DNA from: Hofstenia miamia
Lineage: Eukaryota > Xenacoelomorpha > Acoela
Reading direction: 5' to 3'
NCBI GenBank assembly: GCA_004352715.1
Contig: SCFE01000001.1
Span: forward strand, 3,556,832 to 3,620,831
Length of the DNA: 64,000 nt
Shown here: positions 22,621 to 34,153 of the stretch, in pieces
How positions within the stretch are numbered: the first letter of the stretch is position 1
Layout of the letters: each line of letters opens with the position of its first letter
The notes under the pieces: model-generated
Database searches by the model: none
What the model saw: the letters and a program-made list of their open reading frames with translations, nothing else
Told to the model about the DNA's origin: nothing
Translations under genes and position numbers: made by a program

Positions 22621-23800
22621 TGCACTGCTTCAACAAATTTCTTGTTTCAGCCATAGAGGCAAATGTGCTCTGGGCATATCCCGTGTCATAAATATTTTCA
22701 TCCGTCATCCGCAGCTTAATCTATTTTTACCCGTAACCTGGTGCATCTTAAAGTCAGTAGCTTCTACTTTTATAAAAATGTGGAACATTTTGCATAGTTT
22801 GGAACATTCATATATTTTGAGAAGTGTGACTCAAATTGTTCTTTGTTTTTTGTTATTTTGTAGCTATTTTAGCTTCCGTACTCTGATAAATTTTTGGAGC
22901 TTTTCATAGAGAAAGGATATACTTTTATATTCATATATTTCTCTTTCTAATGTTAAGAGATTCTTTCTAATATTGCTAAAATGTCAAAAGTCACGCCTTA
23001 TGTGAATTAAAAAACTTATGGAAATATATTATTTATGCTGGTTCTGATAGGATTTGCAAAACCACTCAAAATTATCGGGCCCATTGATCCATAAAAATTT
23101 AAAATAGTAAAGTAAAAAATCATTAAACATGCATTTTCAGTCTTAGCACAGTTCTTATTTTTTCCTATTTTTGGCCCAATTTGATGATCATTGCTATTAT
23201 TGTAAAGAAGTACATCAAGCAGATTCTAATCAATATGGGCAGTTGAATTTCACAGTCTTTCAATTCAATAGTTACAGAATAAAAAACATTTGGCAATGTA
23301 GAACAATATGAAGAGGCCAAGAATAATGATTCCTCAGAAAAAAATTTTAAAATGGGAAAAGTGTGGTTTATTTTCAAGTTTTCCTTGAATTATTTTCACT
23401 AAACTTTTGCGGTTCTATAAAACAACAAACAATTTTTTTAAACCCAATGTTTCTGTGACTGTAAAGCATATCATGTTTTGATTGTTATAAGAAGAAATAA
23501 TCAAATTGAAGTCTTTGTGAGCACATCACTGACCTGAAAACTTCATTTCAAAATAATAAATGTAAACTTACTTCTCAATTTAGGAAATTTTTTTATTAAA
23601 TAGCTTTATTAACATTTCCTACATTTTCTGTCTTCATTGCACATGTTTACATATTAAATGTTTATACATATTTATAAATTTTAACAATCATATACAATAA
23701 GACAAGTAGAAAACAAACCTACGGCACTAATCATAAAATATAAACAAAAAAAGTGTTAAAATAAATAATAAACAAAAAAAGTGGTAAAATAAATACGTCT
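22621..23800. other. Intergenic, no gene recognised
   Basis: AT-rich. A roughly 31-bp unit (ATAAACAAAAAAAGTG, then TAAAATAAAT) is repeated twice at about 23738-23795. The minus-strand frame 23165-23377 has no recognisable feature. Confidence 0.4.
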
Positions 23801-23805
23801 CAAAC

Positions 23806-24047
23806 TTAGTAGTTTCGCCACACGTTTTGTTTCTTATCATAACCAAAGATGTATTGATCAGCTAGTAAATTTTCTCTTAGTAATTTTTTACAAAGAGACT
23901 GTATATTTACATTTGTGTATTTCTTTAGAAAACTATTTTCATGGTTTAAGTCATGTATGCATTTGTAGATGTACATTAAACAGTCGTATTTAGTTATAAA
24001 TATAGGTGACAATGTGGACGAGTTACCTACAAATTTACTAGTTTCTA
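23806..24047 (-). CDS. Candidate terminal exon, unrecognised
   Basis: A minus-strand open segment of about 80 residues ends at 23806. It includes ETSKFVGNSSTLSPIF, CIHDLNHENSFLKKYTNVN, CKKLLRENLLADQYIFGY and a C-terminal VWRNY. It has a balanced, protein-like composition, unlike the Lys/Ile/Phe-rich chance frames around it. There is no obvious initiator Met; several AG sites (cattactag type) near 24047 could be the acceptor. It could be the 3' exon of a cellular gene or the tail of an unrecognised retroelement protein. The dispersed repeat at 24115-24393 lies directly upstream. Confidence 0.35.
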
Positions 24048-24114
24048 GTAATTGACTGACATGTTGTTTCCATTAAATGTTGACTTTTAGGATTTGATCT
24101 TTATATTTAAATAT

Positions 24115-24353
24115 TAATTCATAATACAGTACAAAGATGTTTTGGATCTGCCTTCAACTATGAGGGCACATATTTAACAGTTATGAAAAAAACACATAAT
24201 TAATTAATTGTTTGCTAAGTATATACTATTCTAGTTAATTTAATTTTGGAAATAATACTTTCAACTGTCTTTGCATGCCCTTACTATTTTTTAGTCAATG
24301 TCCAGGTTCAACAATAACTGTTGGCTAGACCGATCCCATTGCATCTATCTTTG

Positions 24354-24393
<40 letters not shown>
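24115..24393. repeat. Dispersed repeat ending in (TA)n, copy 1
   Basis: Matches 40533-40833 in direct orientation, with about 240 bp of similar unique sequence (ACTTTCAACTGTCTTTGCAT, TTTTTAGTCAATGTCCAG, CCCATTGCATCTAT). Both copies run into a (TA)n array at the same point. This suggests a small element whose 3' end is a TA repeat. Confidence 0.75.
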
Positions 24394-24396
<3 letters not shown>

Positions 24397-25253
24397 GACT
24401 ATCATGCATTCAAGCCTAGCTTTCGTTCGAGCAGTCTAAAGCTTCATGCATTCATCATTGAGTTTACTTCACACTGTTTTTCACTAATCATAATCGACTT
24501 AAGCCCTCAGTCAAATAAAATAGAGTTGTAGACATTCAATGTATTTGAAATACACTACGACTAATAGTAAGTCACTTAGATATGAATATAGCAGTAGCAA
24601 CACTTTTGAAACGTTACAAAATGGTAAACATCATGAGGCCATAGCTATAAAATTAACAAAAATGTCATAAAAGTAAATTTTTAAAAAAAATTTTTTTATA
24701 ATAAAGTCGGTTTTGATCGATTAAATTTTTTGTTCTAAAAACGATGAAAATTGATGTAATCTACAAATTATAATGCTTCTCATAGAACTGTTCAGTACTC
24801 ATCAAAGAGTATATAAACTGTGTTGATAGCATTAAGACTCATGGAACAATAGATTTTCAAAAATCGCCTACTTTAGAACATCATTTGGTGGACACTAGAT
24901 GGCATTCAACAACGATTTGAAATGGTGTTTTATAAGACGTTTAGAAGACGTACCTTAAGACGTCTTACAACATGTTATACCGATCTAAGACAGATATAAC
25001 ACGTCTTATTGTTTATTGGATGAAGCTCGTTTGCGTTTTGGATATATGTAGCAAATTGATCATTTTCGATTTTAATAAATTCAATAATTATATTTGCGAA
25101 TGAATTATGTCTTAACATTCGTCACTAGAGTGATACAAAATCGAGTGACAAAATCTCTACCAATATACTTTATACGTTATGCATTTGGGACGTCATTATC
25201 ATTGCATTCAATTGAAGAAGAATTTGTGTAGAACGTAAACAAAATAAAGTTAA
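24394..25253. other. Intergenic, no gene recognised
   Basis: AT-rich. The right part (from about 25180) is the left flank of the segmental duplicate around copy C. Confidence 0.4.
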
Positions 25254-25255
25254 TA

Positions 25256-26249
25256 CAGGGTGGGCCAAAAAAATGTTACCACTTTTAATCATACACAAGT
25301 TTTCAAAATGAACATTTATTCGAAATTTTTTTACAGATTTTTAGCAAAAATATCAAATTAAAATTTGATAACAAAGTCTTCTCACTTTGTCTCTTGTTTC
25401 CTACACAGTTCAATATTGATGACAATCCAGGCTCCTCTTCTGTGGATTACAGCTGCAACACGCACATTGAAGTTTGTGATGACATTGCCGCACATCTCAA
25501 GAGGGATTCTTCGAATTTCCTGACGGATGTTGGTCCTGCTTCTCTGAACTTTTGCAGAAGACGTCTGATTGTGAGTCTACTTGGAGGATTTCTTCCTGGA
25601 AAGTCAGTCGTGAATCGTCGTTGAGTGTGGGTAACCGATTTTAATTCAAAATATACTTCTACGATCTTTACTCTCTCCTCCACAGTATATTGCTTTCGAN
25701 TACCACTTTTAATCATACACAAGTTTTCAAAATGAACATTTATTCGAAATTTTTTTTACAGATTTTTAACAAAAGTATCAAATTAAAATTTGATAACAAA
25801 GTCTTCTCACTTTGTCTCTTGTTTCCTACACAGTTCAATAATTGATGACATGTTCAATCCAGGCTCCTCTTCTGTGGATTACAGCTGCAACACGCACATT
25901 GAAGTTTGTGATGACATTGCCGCACATCTCAAGAGGGATTCTTCGAATTTCCTGACGGATGTTGGTCCTGCTTCTCTGAACTTTTGCAGAAGACGTCTGA
26001 TTGTGAGTCTACTTGGAGGATTTCTTCCTGGAAAGTCAGTCGTGAATCGTCGTTGAGTGTGGGTAACCGATTTTAATTCAAAATATACTTCTACGATCTT
26101 TACTCTCTCCTCCACAGTATATTGCTTTCGATCCATTGGGTGAGAATTCAATGTTTAGTTTTTGATATTTGTGAGAATGAAACAAAAATCTTAGTAATTT
26201 TGAAAATGGTTAGAATACAAAAAGTGGTAACATTTTTTGGCCCACCCTG
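25256..26249. mobile_element. Mariner-type element inserted beside copy C
   Basis: The TIR CAGGGTGGGCCAAAAAAATG (left) is inverted at the right end (CATTTTTTGGCCCACCCTG), flanked by TA on both sides. The assembly holds the interior twice (25277-25699 and from 25701) around a single N. The two versions differ by substitutions and a small indel, so they may be alleles or two copies. A single copy would be about 570 bp. In the duplicate around copy B the same flank reads GTTAATATATTC without the element, giving the empty target site. Coding content is a deletion derivative (next entry). Confidence 0.85.
25879..26151 (-). pseudogene. Mariner-type transposase, N-terminus fused to C-terminus by deletion
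   Basis: The minus-strand frame starts MDRKQYTVEERVKIVEVYFE and continues with FPGRNPPSRLTIRRLLQKF, the helix-turn-helix DNA-binding region of mariner-type transposases (residues about 6-60). After GPTSVRKFEE it leaves the family. In the overlapping frame the sequence instead reads EIRRIPLEMCGNVITNFNVR, then AAVIHRRGAWIEHVINY, the normal C-terminus. An internal, frame-shifting deletion has therefore removed the whole catalytic DDE region. The protein could at most bind TIRs. The same reading recurs at 25447-25722, cut at the N. Confidence 0.75.
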
Positions 26250-26395
26250 TATATTCAAATTGTAAGAACATTTTACATTGTCTAGCTTTTCCCAATTGTA
26301 TAAAAGCGATTGTATCTTTCAAAAAGTAAAGAGAAAAAGCAATGAAGTCAATTGTTCATCCAATTCTTTTATCATCTTTTGAAAAACTTGACTGC

Positions 26396-27019
26396 TCATC
26401 CGATTTTTTTATCATTGTTGTGAAAACTGGAATTTGATACAATACCATGGCTAACACTCACAGTGGTCATAATAAAATCTGTTTTTAAAATGATTGAAGG
26501 ACCACGTAGAAGCTCCGAAATTTTTGAATTACTAGGGGCGAAGACAATATTTTCAAATCTGAATTTTCCAAAGAGCTTGTGAACCCAGCTTGAGGAGAAG
26601 TCAATTGCCTAAAAGTAAAATTGAATTCATTGTTTTACAAAAAATCTTCTCTTTGCATTAAAGTGTGAAGCACTTGTGGGCAACTTATTAACATTGCAAC
26701 ATAAATGTACTTTCAATTATAACTAAGTAGTTTTATAGAAAACAACATAAGCTATTACATTAACTATAGTTTGTTTTCAATTTTATTTATTCAAAACTCA
26801 AACTGAAATATATTAGAGTTATCACTTCTTGTCATAATTCTTAAATATATAATGTCACTAGCATTTACTATATATGTAGCATTTACTATATATGTAGCAT
26901 CGATTCTTTTGTTTATTTTTTCAAGAAATAAAAGTGCAATAATAGACCTAGTCGTAAAAGTACCTTTCTTTTTGATTGACACTAGAAGAGTCTTGAACAG
27001 TAGAATGAGGATGTCCCAT
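26396..27019 (-). pseudogene. MGxPHS mini-protein family, copy C (frameshifted)
   Basis: Exon 1 (26964-27019) is intact: MGHPHSTVQDSSSVNQKE, then the same donor. The acceptor and exon 2 start (26608) are also kept: QLTSPQAGFTSSLENSD. In the run that is TCTTCTTCTCCTAG in copy B, copy C has TCTTCGCCCCTAG. The one-base deletion shifts frame, and a stop follows about 20 codons later. Beyond it the old sequence is still recognisable to the ancestral stop at 26396. The intron also carries a tandem GCATTTACTATATATGTA doublet at about 26862-26898. Probably non-functional. Confidence 0.7.
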
Positions 27020-27361
27020 ATTTTTGCAGTAGACTTCAATTGAAAATATAGTCGTATCATATTGAAAACAATTAATATATACTCACTAAATATTACGTAA
27101 TTACTATACAAACACAAAATAGACAAGTACTAATCAAAATTTCCTTTCTTATTAACAGGAAGAGCAAGTTTATTTAGTTGTCACGTTGTACCTATAGACT
27201 CCCATAGGAGGAAACGTCTCCTCATTATAAGCAGTTTTTTTTACAAATATTCATTTTTCAATTTTTAAATAATGCACTGCTTCAAGAAATTTCCTCGTGA
27301 AAACTTATCAAAAATACAAATGTTTCAAAACATTTGACCCGTGACCTTGAGCATAACCCGT

Positions 27362-27826
27362 GAACATAGAAACAAAATTTCTACACTTAGCAAATTCAAT
27401 AAGATAGTCAACATAATTGGAAGTATATGAATAATGAATTAAACAAAAAATGCTTAAAGGTCATCTTGACATATTGTAGTGTTTCTAGTATTAAATTGAT
27501 TATCATTGAGAGGATTAAAACGCTAATAACAAAGATATTTGCAATGAAATAGAATAAAGTTTATAAAAACTTGAATTTGATTAAATTGTTTATTGATAAC
27601 TAATAGATTATCAATCCTCAAACAACCAACTAGTCATAACCGCTTAGTAGTTGACCTTTTACTTTGTAATATTTGCGTTAAACAACTAACAGGTTCAAAT
27701 TTCCTAAAAGGTGTTGTTGAAATCATGAACATATAGATCTATATAATAATTGCAACACTTATCTGATAATGCAACTTTTTAGCAAAATATATTAAGATGA
27801 CTTCCTTGTTTAATCACAAATTCACA
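27362..27826. repeat. Inverted duplicate of 19579-20004
   Basis: See the partner entry. Similarity in reverse complement extends from the AGAAACAAAATTTCTACAC end to TTTAATCACAAATTCACAC. Confidence 0.7.
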
Positions 27827-28630
27827 CTAAAAAATTGTTTTATTGGATGTATTTCTAATTTTAACAAATATTTGAATAGTTTCAGAACCACTAAATTACG
27901 TAGCGGAAAGTATTGTATATGCATATGTTTATGCATATCCATAGTACATTTAGATGAGTAATATGTATAAAAGTCCAAAGATTAGATAAACATCGTGAAT
28001 AACGATTATACATTTAAGAAACTCATCACAAATTTGCTTAATAAAATTATTATTATTATATATTAGAAATATAGTTAGAAAATCCTTGTTGCAATTGCGC
28101 ATGAAATGTGCTCCCAAATTGTTTTGGGCAATCTTAAACAAAGCAAGGCGAAGGAAGTACACTACTGTCATGCATGTGTATATCTGCTATTTTTCTAGAT
28201 GAAACGCCTGTTTTCTTATGAATACAAGCATAATCAGAATTGGTAATATATTGGGTTATACAATGTGATTCAAAGCAAAGAATCTTTTGAGTGCAAATGT
28301 AATTACATTAAGTTTATATTAAAAATGGAATTGGGAGAAATTTTTGCGAATTGCCCCACCCTGCAGCACAGACATTGTGCCCAGCCCCCGATTCTCCACT
28401 CTGTATATTTTATTGCCTCAAATTCCACACTAAAAATAAATCTGCTCCAAGAATTATTTGCAATATGTTATTGCCCCATATTTGCGTATTGAAAATTATA
28501 ATTACACTATACAATCCCTGTCAATATTTTGCAAAGAAGTTACTGAATCATTTTTTTAAATTTCATCTATTAATTCTAAAAAATCTAATAAACATCATGT
28601 TAATAGATAGTAAAAAATCAATATTTTATG
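27827..28630. other. No gene recognised
   Basis: AT-rich with a short C-rich patch at about 28352-28395. No motif in any frame. Confidence 0.35.
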
Positions 28631-28644
28631 CAATAATCTTATTT

Positions 28645-28773
28645 AAGTATAATCCGCCCAGTTCCCGCGCAACTGCAAAGCCTGATGAAGACAAATTATG
28701 TTCAGATCGACAAGATCTTGCAGGTATTGCTGAATGGAATCAGGAATCAAATTTTAATAAGCACGAAAAATAA
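28645..28773 (+). CDS. Candidate terminal exon, unrecognised
   Basis: After a plausible acceptor (aatcttatttaag), an open stretch reads YNPPSSRATAKPDEDKL, CSDRQDLAGIAEWNQES, NFNKHEK, then stop. It is hydrophilic and charged, unlike its neighbours. Alternatively, a donor could lie at CTTGCAG/gtattg. No upstream exon or domain is recognised. Confidence 0.25.
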   Translation, partial: KYNPPSSRATAKPDEDKLCSDRQDLAGIAEWNQESNFNKHEK

Positions 28774-30442
28774 ATGCTAATTCATTTTTCAAAATGCATC
28801 AAATTTCCGAGTAAATCTAAATTTTACAAAATTATTATACAATCTCGAAAATTGGCAATTTCTTTCAACTCAAGAGTATATTTACACCTATTTTGCCCCA
28901 TGTTTACCCATTTTAGAAAGTGGTTCTCCATACCCGTCCCGACATGTCCCGCCCTAATACCATCTCTGGTTGATATTTTGTCAGTTACTCAAGTAGTAAT
29001 ATGTAGCATATAAATAGGTCTTTTTTACAACAAACCGTCAAGCAAATATGACAAATCTTCTTAGGAATACTCTTAGCAAAAACCCCTTAATCAGTTGATT
29101 TCACAAATAAACTAGTGTTCTGCAGCTAAATTTCTTGTTATAGTCTGACGTGCAAAATAAATTTTGACCTTAGCCGGCCATTGGCCATAATTCTTTGGCC
29201 GTATCCGGTTGTTGGTCATAATGACTTAGATGTAGCCGGCCAATAGCCATGATTTTTTTGACGTAGTTTGCCCTTTATACTTCTACTAAGTGAAACAATG
29301 CAATTTTCAATGGAACGATTAAAACATGCTCATCATAGTTTGAAAAATTAAAGAAATTTGTCAAAGCGACAAAATTTTAAAACAAAAAGACAAATAAAAA
29401 TCATGGAGATAAAATGTTCATCATATTTTTGAGAAATGAATCTTAGTCGAAATTTTGGCCTTAAGCAAAATCCTTGGCTGAAGAAGGAAACGCCCATGGC
29501 CGGCGAACAGTAAAGTAGACTTCTAGTACTTGGGGGCGGGCATAAAAACGTGCTTATCAGAAAAATCATTGTTTTCAAATTCTAATATAAAATGCTTTGT
29601 GTAAAAAAATTGAAAACACATAAAAGAATTCTAAAAACAGATTCAGATAGACAATAAAAAGATTTTTCAAAAATTTAGTATGACTTTTTGAGTTTTTTGT
29701 TTTTGACTGTATAATTTGGAAATTTGTTGTTTTTGCCCTTAGAAAATTCCACTATTCAGGGAGACATCTAGTGAAAAATTAGGAATTTCGACTAGAATTT
29801 CTGTGCTTCAATTTCTCCATATGTGAAATTTGAAGACATTGAAAGAATTAGTTGAAAGTTCTACCATTCCAAATGTTGACTTTCTCTTGGCAAATGACCA
29901 TTTGATCCCACTTTTTTATATATTATTTATAGCATCAAAACTTCAGTTCGGTATTTTGAATCACCTTTTAGTTCTGTGTACATTTATAAATTTTCCGTTA
30001 TAGCTTAGCCTATGCTAAAAGCCATATTTAATAATTGAATATAATATGCAGAAAAAACCCACAACTTTTGAGCCAAATGATACTTAAAATATTATAAGCT
30101 TTTGCACTACACTTGTTATTAATTTCATAATGTAAGAGAAAAACAACATATTCAGGGAATTTCGGGATAAATCTAATTATAATTGCAGTCCCAGTTAAAA
30201 TTAGAAGAAAAAAAACATCGCTTAATTCCAACTGATATTCGGTTAATTCAAGCCATTGGATGAAATATTTCAAATGAACAATATTTAAAAAGATATACAT
30301 TTCATAAAGTTTAAGCATTTACAATCTAGTAGTAAGTCGCAATTTTAGATGTGTAATTTTTGCATAACACAGAGCTAAGATGGAGTTGTATTAGATGAGG
30401 AAAGGCAACAAAACAACAGCATATTTGGCTTGTTTAGAAAAA
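28774..30442. other. Mostly featureless; contains a 31-bp minisatellite
   Basis: Apart from the tandem repeat at 29173-29265, I see no coding or structural signal. Confidence 0.35.
29173..29265. repeat. 31-bp tandem repeat, three units
   Basis: Units start at 29173, 29204 and 29235, each exactly 31 bp, of the form gCCGGCCATTGGCCATAATt ending in GTA. Units differ by substitutions but not by length. They are noticeably GC-richer than the surroundings. Confidence 0.85.
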
Positions 30443-30555
30443 TTAATAGATCCCCATGTCATTGGGTAGAATCCACGCCAAACCTTTTGCGCCAACAGAT
30501 AATACACTAATGCCAAATAAGGTGGACGCAATTCGACCAATAGTAAGAATAATAC
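30443..30555 (-). CDS. Candidate terminal exon of a membrane protein
   Basis: A minus-strand acceptor (gtttcatacag) is followed by GT plus 36 codons and a TAA: IILTIGRIASTLFGISVL, then SVGAKGLAWILPNDMGIY. One hydrophobic segment suggests the last membrane helix of a multi-pass protein. I do not recognise the family, and no partner exon was found upstream with certainty. Codon use and the intact splice phase favour a real exon. Confidence 0.35.
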
Positions 30556-33446
30556 CTGTATGAAACATGTGCTTTGTGTTATTTTACATAAACATTAACT
30601 AGAATAATCTCTTCTATTTTAAATCTACTTTTTAGTCAGTTCTATCCAAACGTACAGGAGCGAGACCAGAGGGGATCATCTGATATGAATCAACCAGTTG
30701 TTCAGATCCCCAACAATCTGCTACTTCACCTCATGGTGCTTGCTTGTGTCCTTGATGATTTTTTACATTGATTACTTTTGTATATCTTATCACAAAGTGA
30801 AAAGTTCAATGCGTTATAATAATCAAGTTTTTTCAAAGAAACCCATAAGACCTTATCAATATTGTTGTAAATTCAGTGAAAAAAAGTGAAGGTCGTTTAA
30901 CGAAAGACGCTTTGCACTATTCTACAGTATAGCTTTGCGTATAAATGTTCTTGGAACAAATTTTTATTAATGATTACTCAGTTTGTATTGCTTCAATTTC
31001 TATCTGAAACAAATAATAAATATGAAAAAATTACCTTCATATTCTTAGTATTTATTAGAATTGTTGTTAATCTCTAAATGTTTTTGATTCATTCAACTGT
31101 AACCATACAACCATAATTGAGGATTGCAAGAAAAGTCATATTGCCTGAAATCTAGTAGCAGCTTTATTCTGAATTTTTTAAACGACCCAATTTCCAATAT
31201 GGTTGACCAATTATTAATAATATTCAGGAATTCCAAATAAAATTGTCAGATCAAGGCAAAGGAAGGTTCTGAAGTTCAGAGTTATTTCCTCATGAGAACT
31301 TTGCTGTTGAAACTAAAAATTTTGATTGTTCTTCTAGTGAACTTAAACACGTTGATTATTCCGCTGCCTTTTGAATTTTTAAATATCCATCCCAAATAGT
31401 TGCATGCCTACAAATAATGCACACTCATTATTGTTTACTATAATTAACAAGTATACATCTCAAATTATAGACTCTTTTTGGTAATGTTTAGAATACAAAT
31501 AATTGCTTTACAAATCAGGGTTGCTGTTGATATGAAAGTTTCGCATCAAATCAATTTAGTCAACAGACTGTTGCTCATTGATATCAATTGATATCTATTC
31601 AAATCAATATAAATTTCTTGTTGATATCACCAGTAATATATTTTGTTTGCTACAATATAATCTTTGCTTATTAGAACTTACTGAGTTCATTTGTGTAAGG
31701 CCGGTAAAAAGCTATTTAATAATTACTAATGGAATCTTTACTGAACTGCATTAAAGTTATTATATTGATTTATTATTAATCCTAAGTTGCTGCTTTCTTC
31801 CAAATCAAATTGGTAAATTATTACAGCAGAGACCTTCATGATGTCATTTACAGTCATAATTTCTTAAACGAAAATAACTGACGAATGAAGATGTTCAAAA
31901 TATGAAAACACAACTAAATAGGGAATTTTCTCTACGGCGCGACAACCTCTGACTTTTGCGCACAGCGCGCCTGTGCTGGGCTCACACCACTTAATCCAAA
32001 AACCCCATTATTTTGTAGCAGTTGTTGTTTGCATAGAGATTAGAACTAATTATTATCTGTACATTAGGCATGGTAAGAATTTGAATGTTTTCACAAAAAT
32101 GGGATTTCTCATTGAAAAAAAAATTAATACTTTATACACTTCAGGCACCTTAAATATTTTGATTTTTGATGAAAAACAATGAGAACCGCTTTCAGCACTC
32201 CTTGCGCAAAGGCAAAGGTTGCTGCTCCAGTTCTCGAATTAATTGTAAAGTCAATTCTCTTTTTGTGGTGTTTTCAGATTTTCAATATCTTCATTAGTTC
32301 GTAAGTTACATGCGGTTAAAAATTTTTTGAGGAAAATATCACAGATTTTGAAAAACTCTTAGGAAATATGGGATTAAGAATGCCATTTCTTAATTACATA
32401 GGGTTACACTTAATTCAAAATTAATATTCAAAAACCACATTGAATAGGGAATTTGGCATAAAAATACATGTATAAACCACTTCCAAATCAATATCTAACT
32501 TCACCATTTCTGTAGTCATTTATAATTTTAGCCATTAAAATTACAGTTGCATTATATTTTCAAATATTAGCGAAGAACTAATTAATAAAATACTGCTGAA
32601 GATCAACATAAGTAGGCCATAAATGTTTGCAAATAAAAATCGTATGTTTATGTCTATAAATCAATCCCAAATCCTAAACAATTAATTCAAATAAACACCG
32701 TCACTAGAATTTATTAAAATTGAGAAAATGCTCCTGTTAACTACATAAATTTACCAGTAAGTTTAATATAGCATCAGACTATATACATGTAATAAATCAT
32801 TCATAAATCTGAAAGTAAACTAAATTTTTTTGCTGGTCACTTCCGACAGTCTAGCAAGATTTGTGTTTTGACCCTAAAGCTTTTAAAAAATAATCGCAAG
32901 AAACAGATATTTTTTCAATTCTATGCACAGAAATATTCAAAAACGTTGCAAGCCACAAAGCATACACGTTGATTTCATGTTGCAAATGACATTGGATTAC
33001 GACAAAAATAATTTTCGGCTAAGAACAACCCCAAAGATAATATGAGGTTCGGTTGAATAATTCAAGTACAATCGTGATCTATTTTTGAAGTAGTTGTACT
33101 TGGTATCAATTTGAGAGTAAATGAAAGAACTAGATTACAGAAATTTGTATTTGGCTATTTGTTCATGACAAGAACGAATCATTATTCAAATTTTGATCAC
33201 GTAATCAAATTAAAATAAACATTACAATAACTTTGTGAAAGTACTCTGATCTGTAGGTCAGCGTTGGTAGGGTCTATCTGAATCATAGATTGTCAGACAT
33301 TAATATTATGAAATAAAGTCTCAAATACATCCAATTTTGATCTACAAGCATTTTTACAAAAAAATCTTTTATGAAAAAAGTTTAAGATAATGCTGTAATT
33401 TACTTCGAATTTTTTAAATTGTGAAGAATATATATATATATATATT
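30556..33446. other. No gene firmly recognised
   Basis: Contains a hydrophobic 63-residue frame (30698-30889, plus) and small GC-rich patches near 31935-31985 and 32180-32240, none with a recognisable motif. (TA)n at about 33429-33445. Confidence 0.35.
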
Positions 33447-33750
33447 AGGGTGGTTCATTTTTTTTTAACTTTTTTTGAATTTTAGCATGCACGGGGTCTC
33501 AGTAGAGCTGATTTCGGTTAGAATAAAAAATGCAAAAATAACTTTTTCGAAGAGAAATTCTTTGAAATTTGTATGTCTCAAAAACGAAACTCGATAAAAG
33601 GTCGTGCATAGTTTTAAAATGTGCGGAAGGGTCGATTTTCTAATCTTACTTAATAAATTTGTACGCGCTAACTGCAACAGAAACGAAGTTATATCGAAAA
33701 AACGTACTTTATTTTTTCTTATAACCAATGCACCATTCCCTTATCATTAT
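33447..33750. mobile_element. Possible MITE with AGGGTGGTTCATT end
   Basis: The left end TTAGGGTGGTTCATTTTTTT follows a (TA)n run. The right end, inverted, reads TAAGGGAATGGTGCATTGG. The imperfect TIRs and position in TA repeats suggest a small DNA element. No transposase is present. Confidence 0.3.
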
Positions 33751-34153
33751 GATCTGTGATATCATAAAACTTTCAGATGCAAAGTTATTTGGTTTAAGAT
33801 TATGATGTCATAAAGCTCAGTTGCTATAAAATCTAGGCCACGTGCTTTGGCACTACTTTTTATCTTGTATCTTGGATTGGCTTGATGTACTAAAGTTAGA
33901 ACAATGTCAGTTACGAAATCTAATTTACAGAAAACCTGACAAAACATGAAAGCCTTGAGGCCAACAAGCAGCTTTTGAATCACTACTAATACTTGCCAAA
34001 AAAATTAAGTAATACAAATTCAAAATTTTCTAAAATTATACCAAGATTTTCTGAAGTGAAAAAGCAGCTTGTAAGTGATGTATTTGGAGCTTGGCTGAAA
34101 GCTGGTCTGCTCATGGTAAATGAAGTTCGAGTTGTTAGCAAGCTGAACGCAAA

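Noticed and set aside
25394-26056. Plus-strand frames opposite the transposase (two near-identical copies)
   Set aside because: They are antisense shadows of the minus-strand transposase, which has the family motifs.
28265-28640. Overlapping plus frames rich in Cys and Pro
   Set aside because: Low complexity from a C-rich patch; only the 3' part from 28645 looked exon-like.
33762-33983. Minus-strand 73-residue frame near the LINE start
   Set aside because: No family match and no splice context; probably chance.
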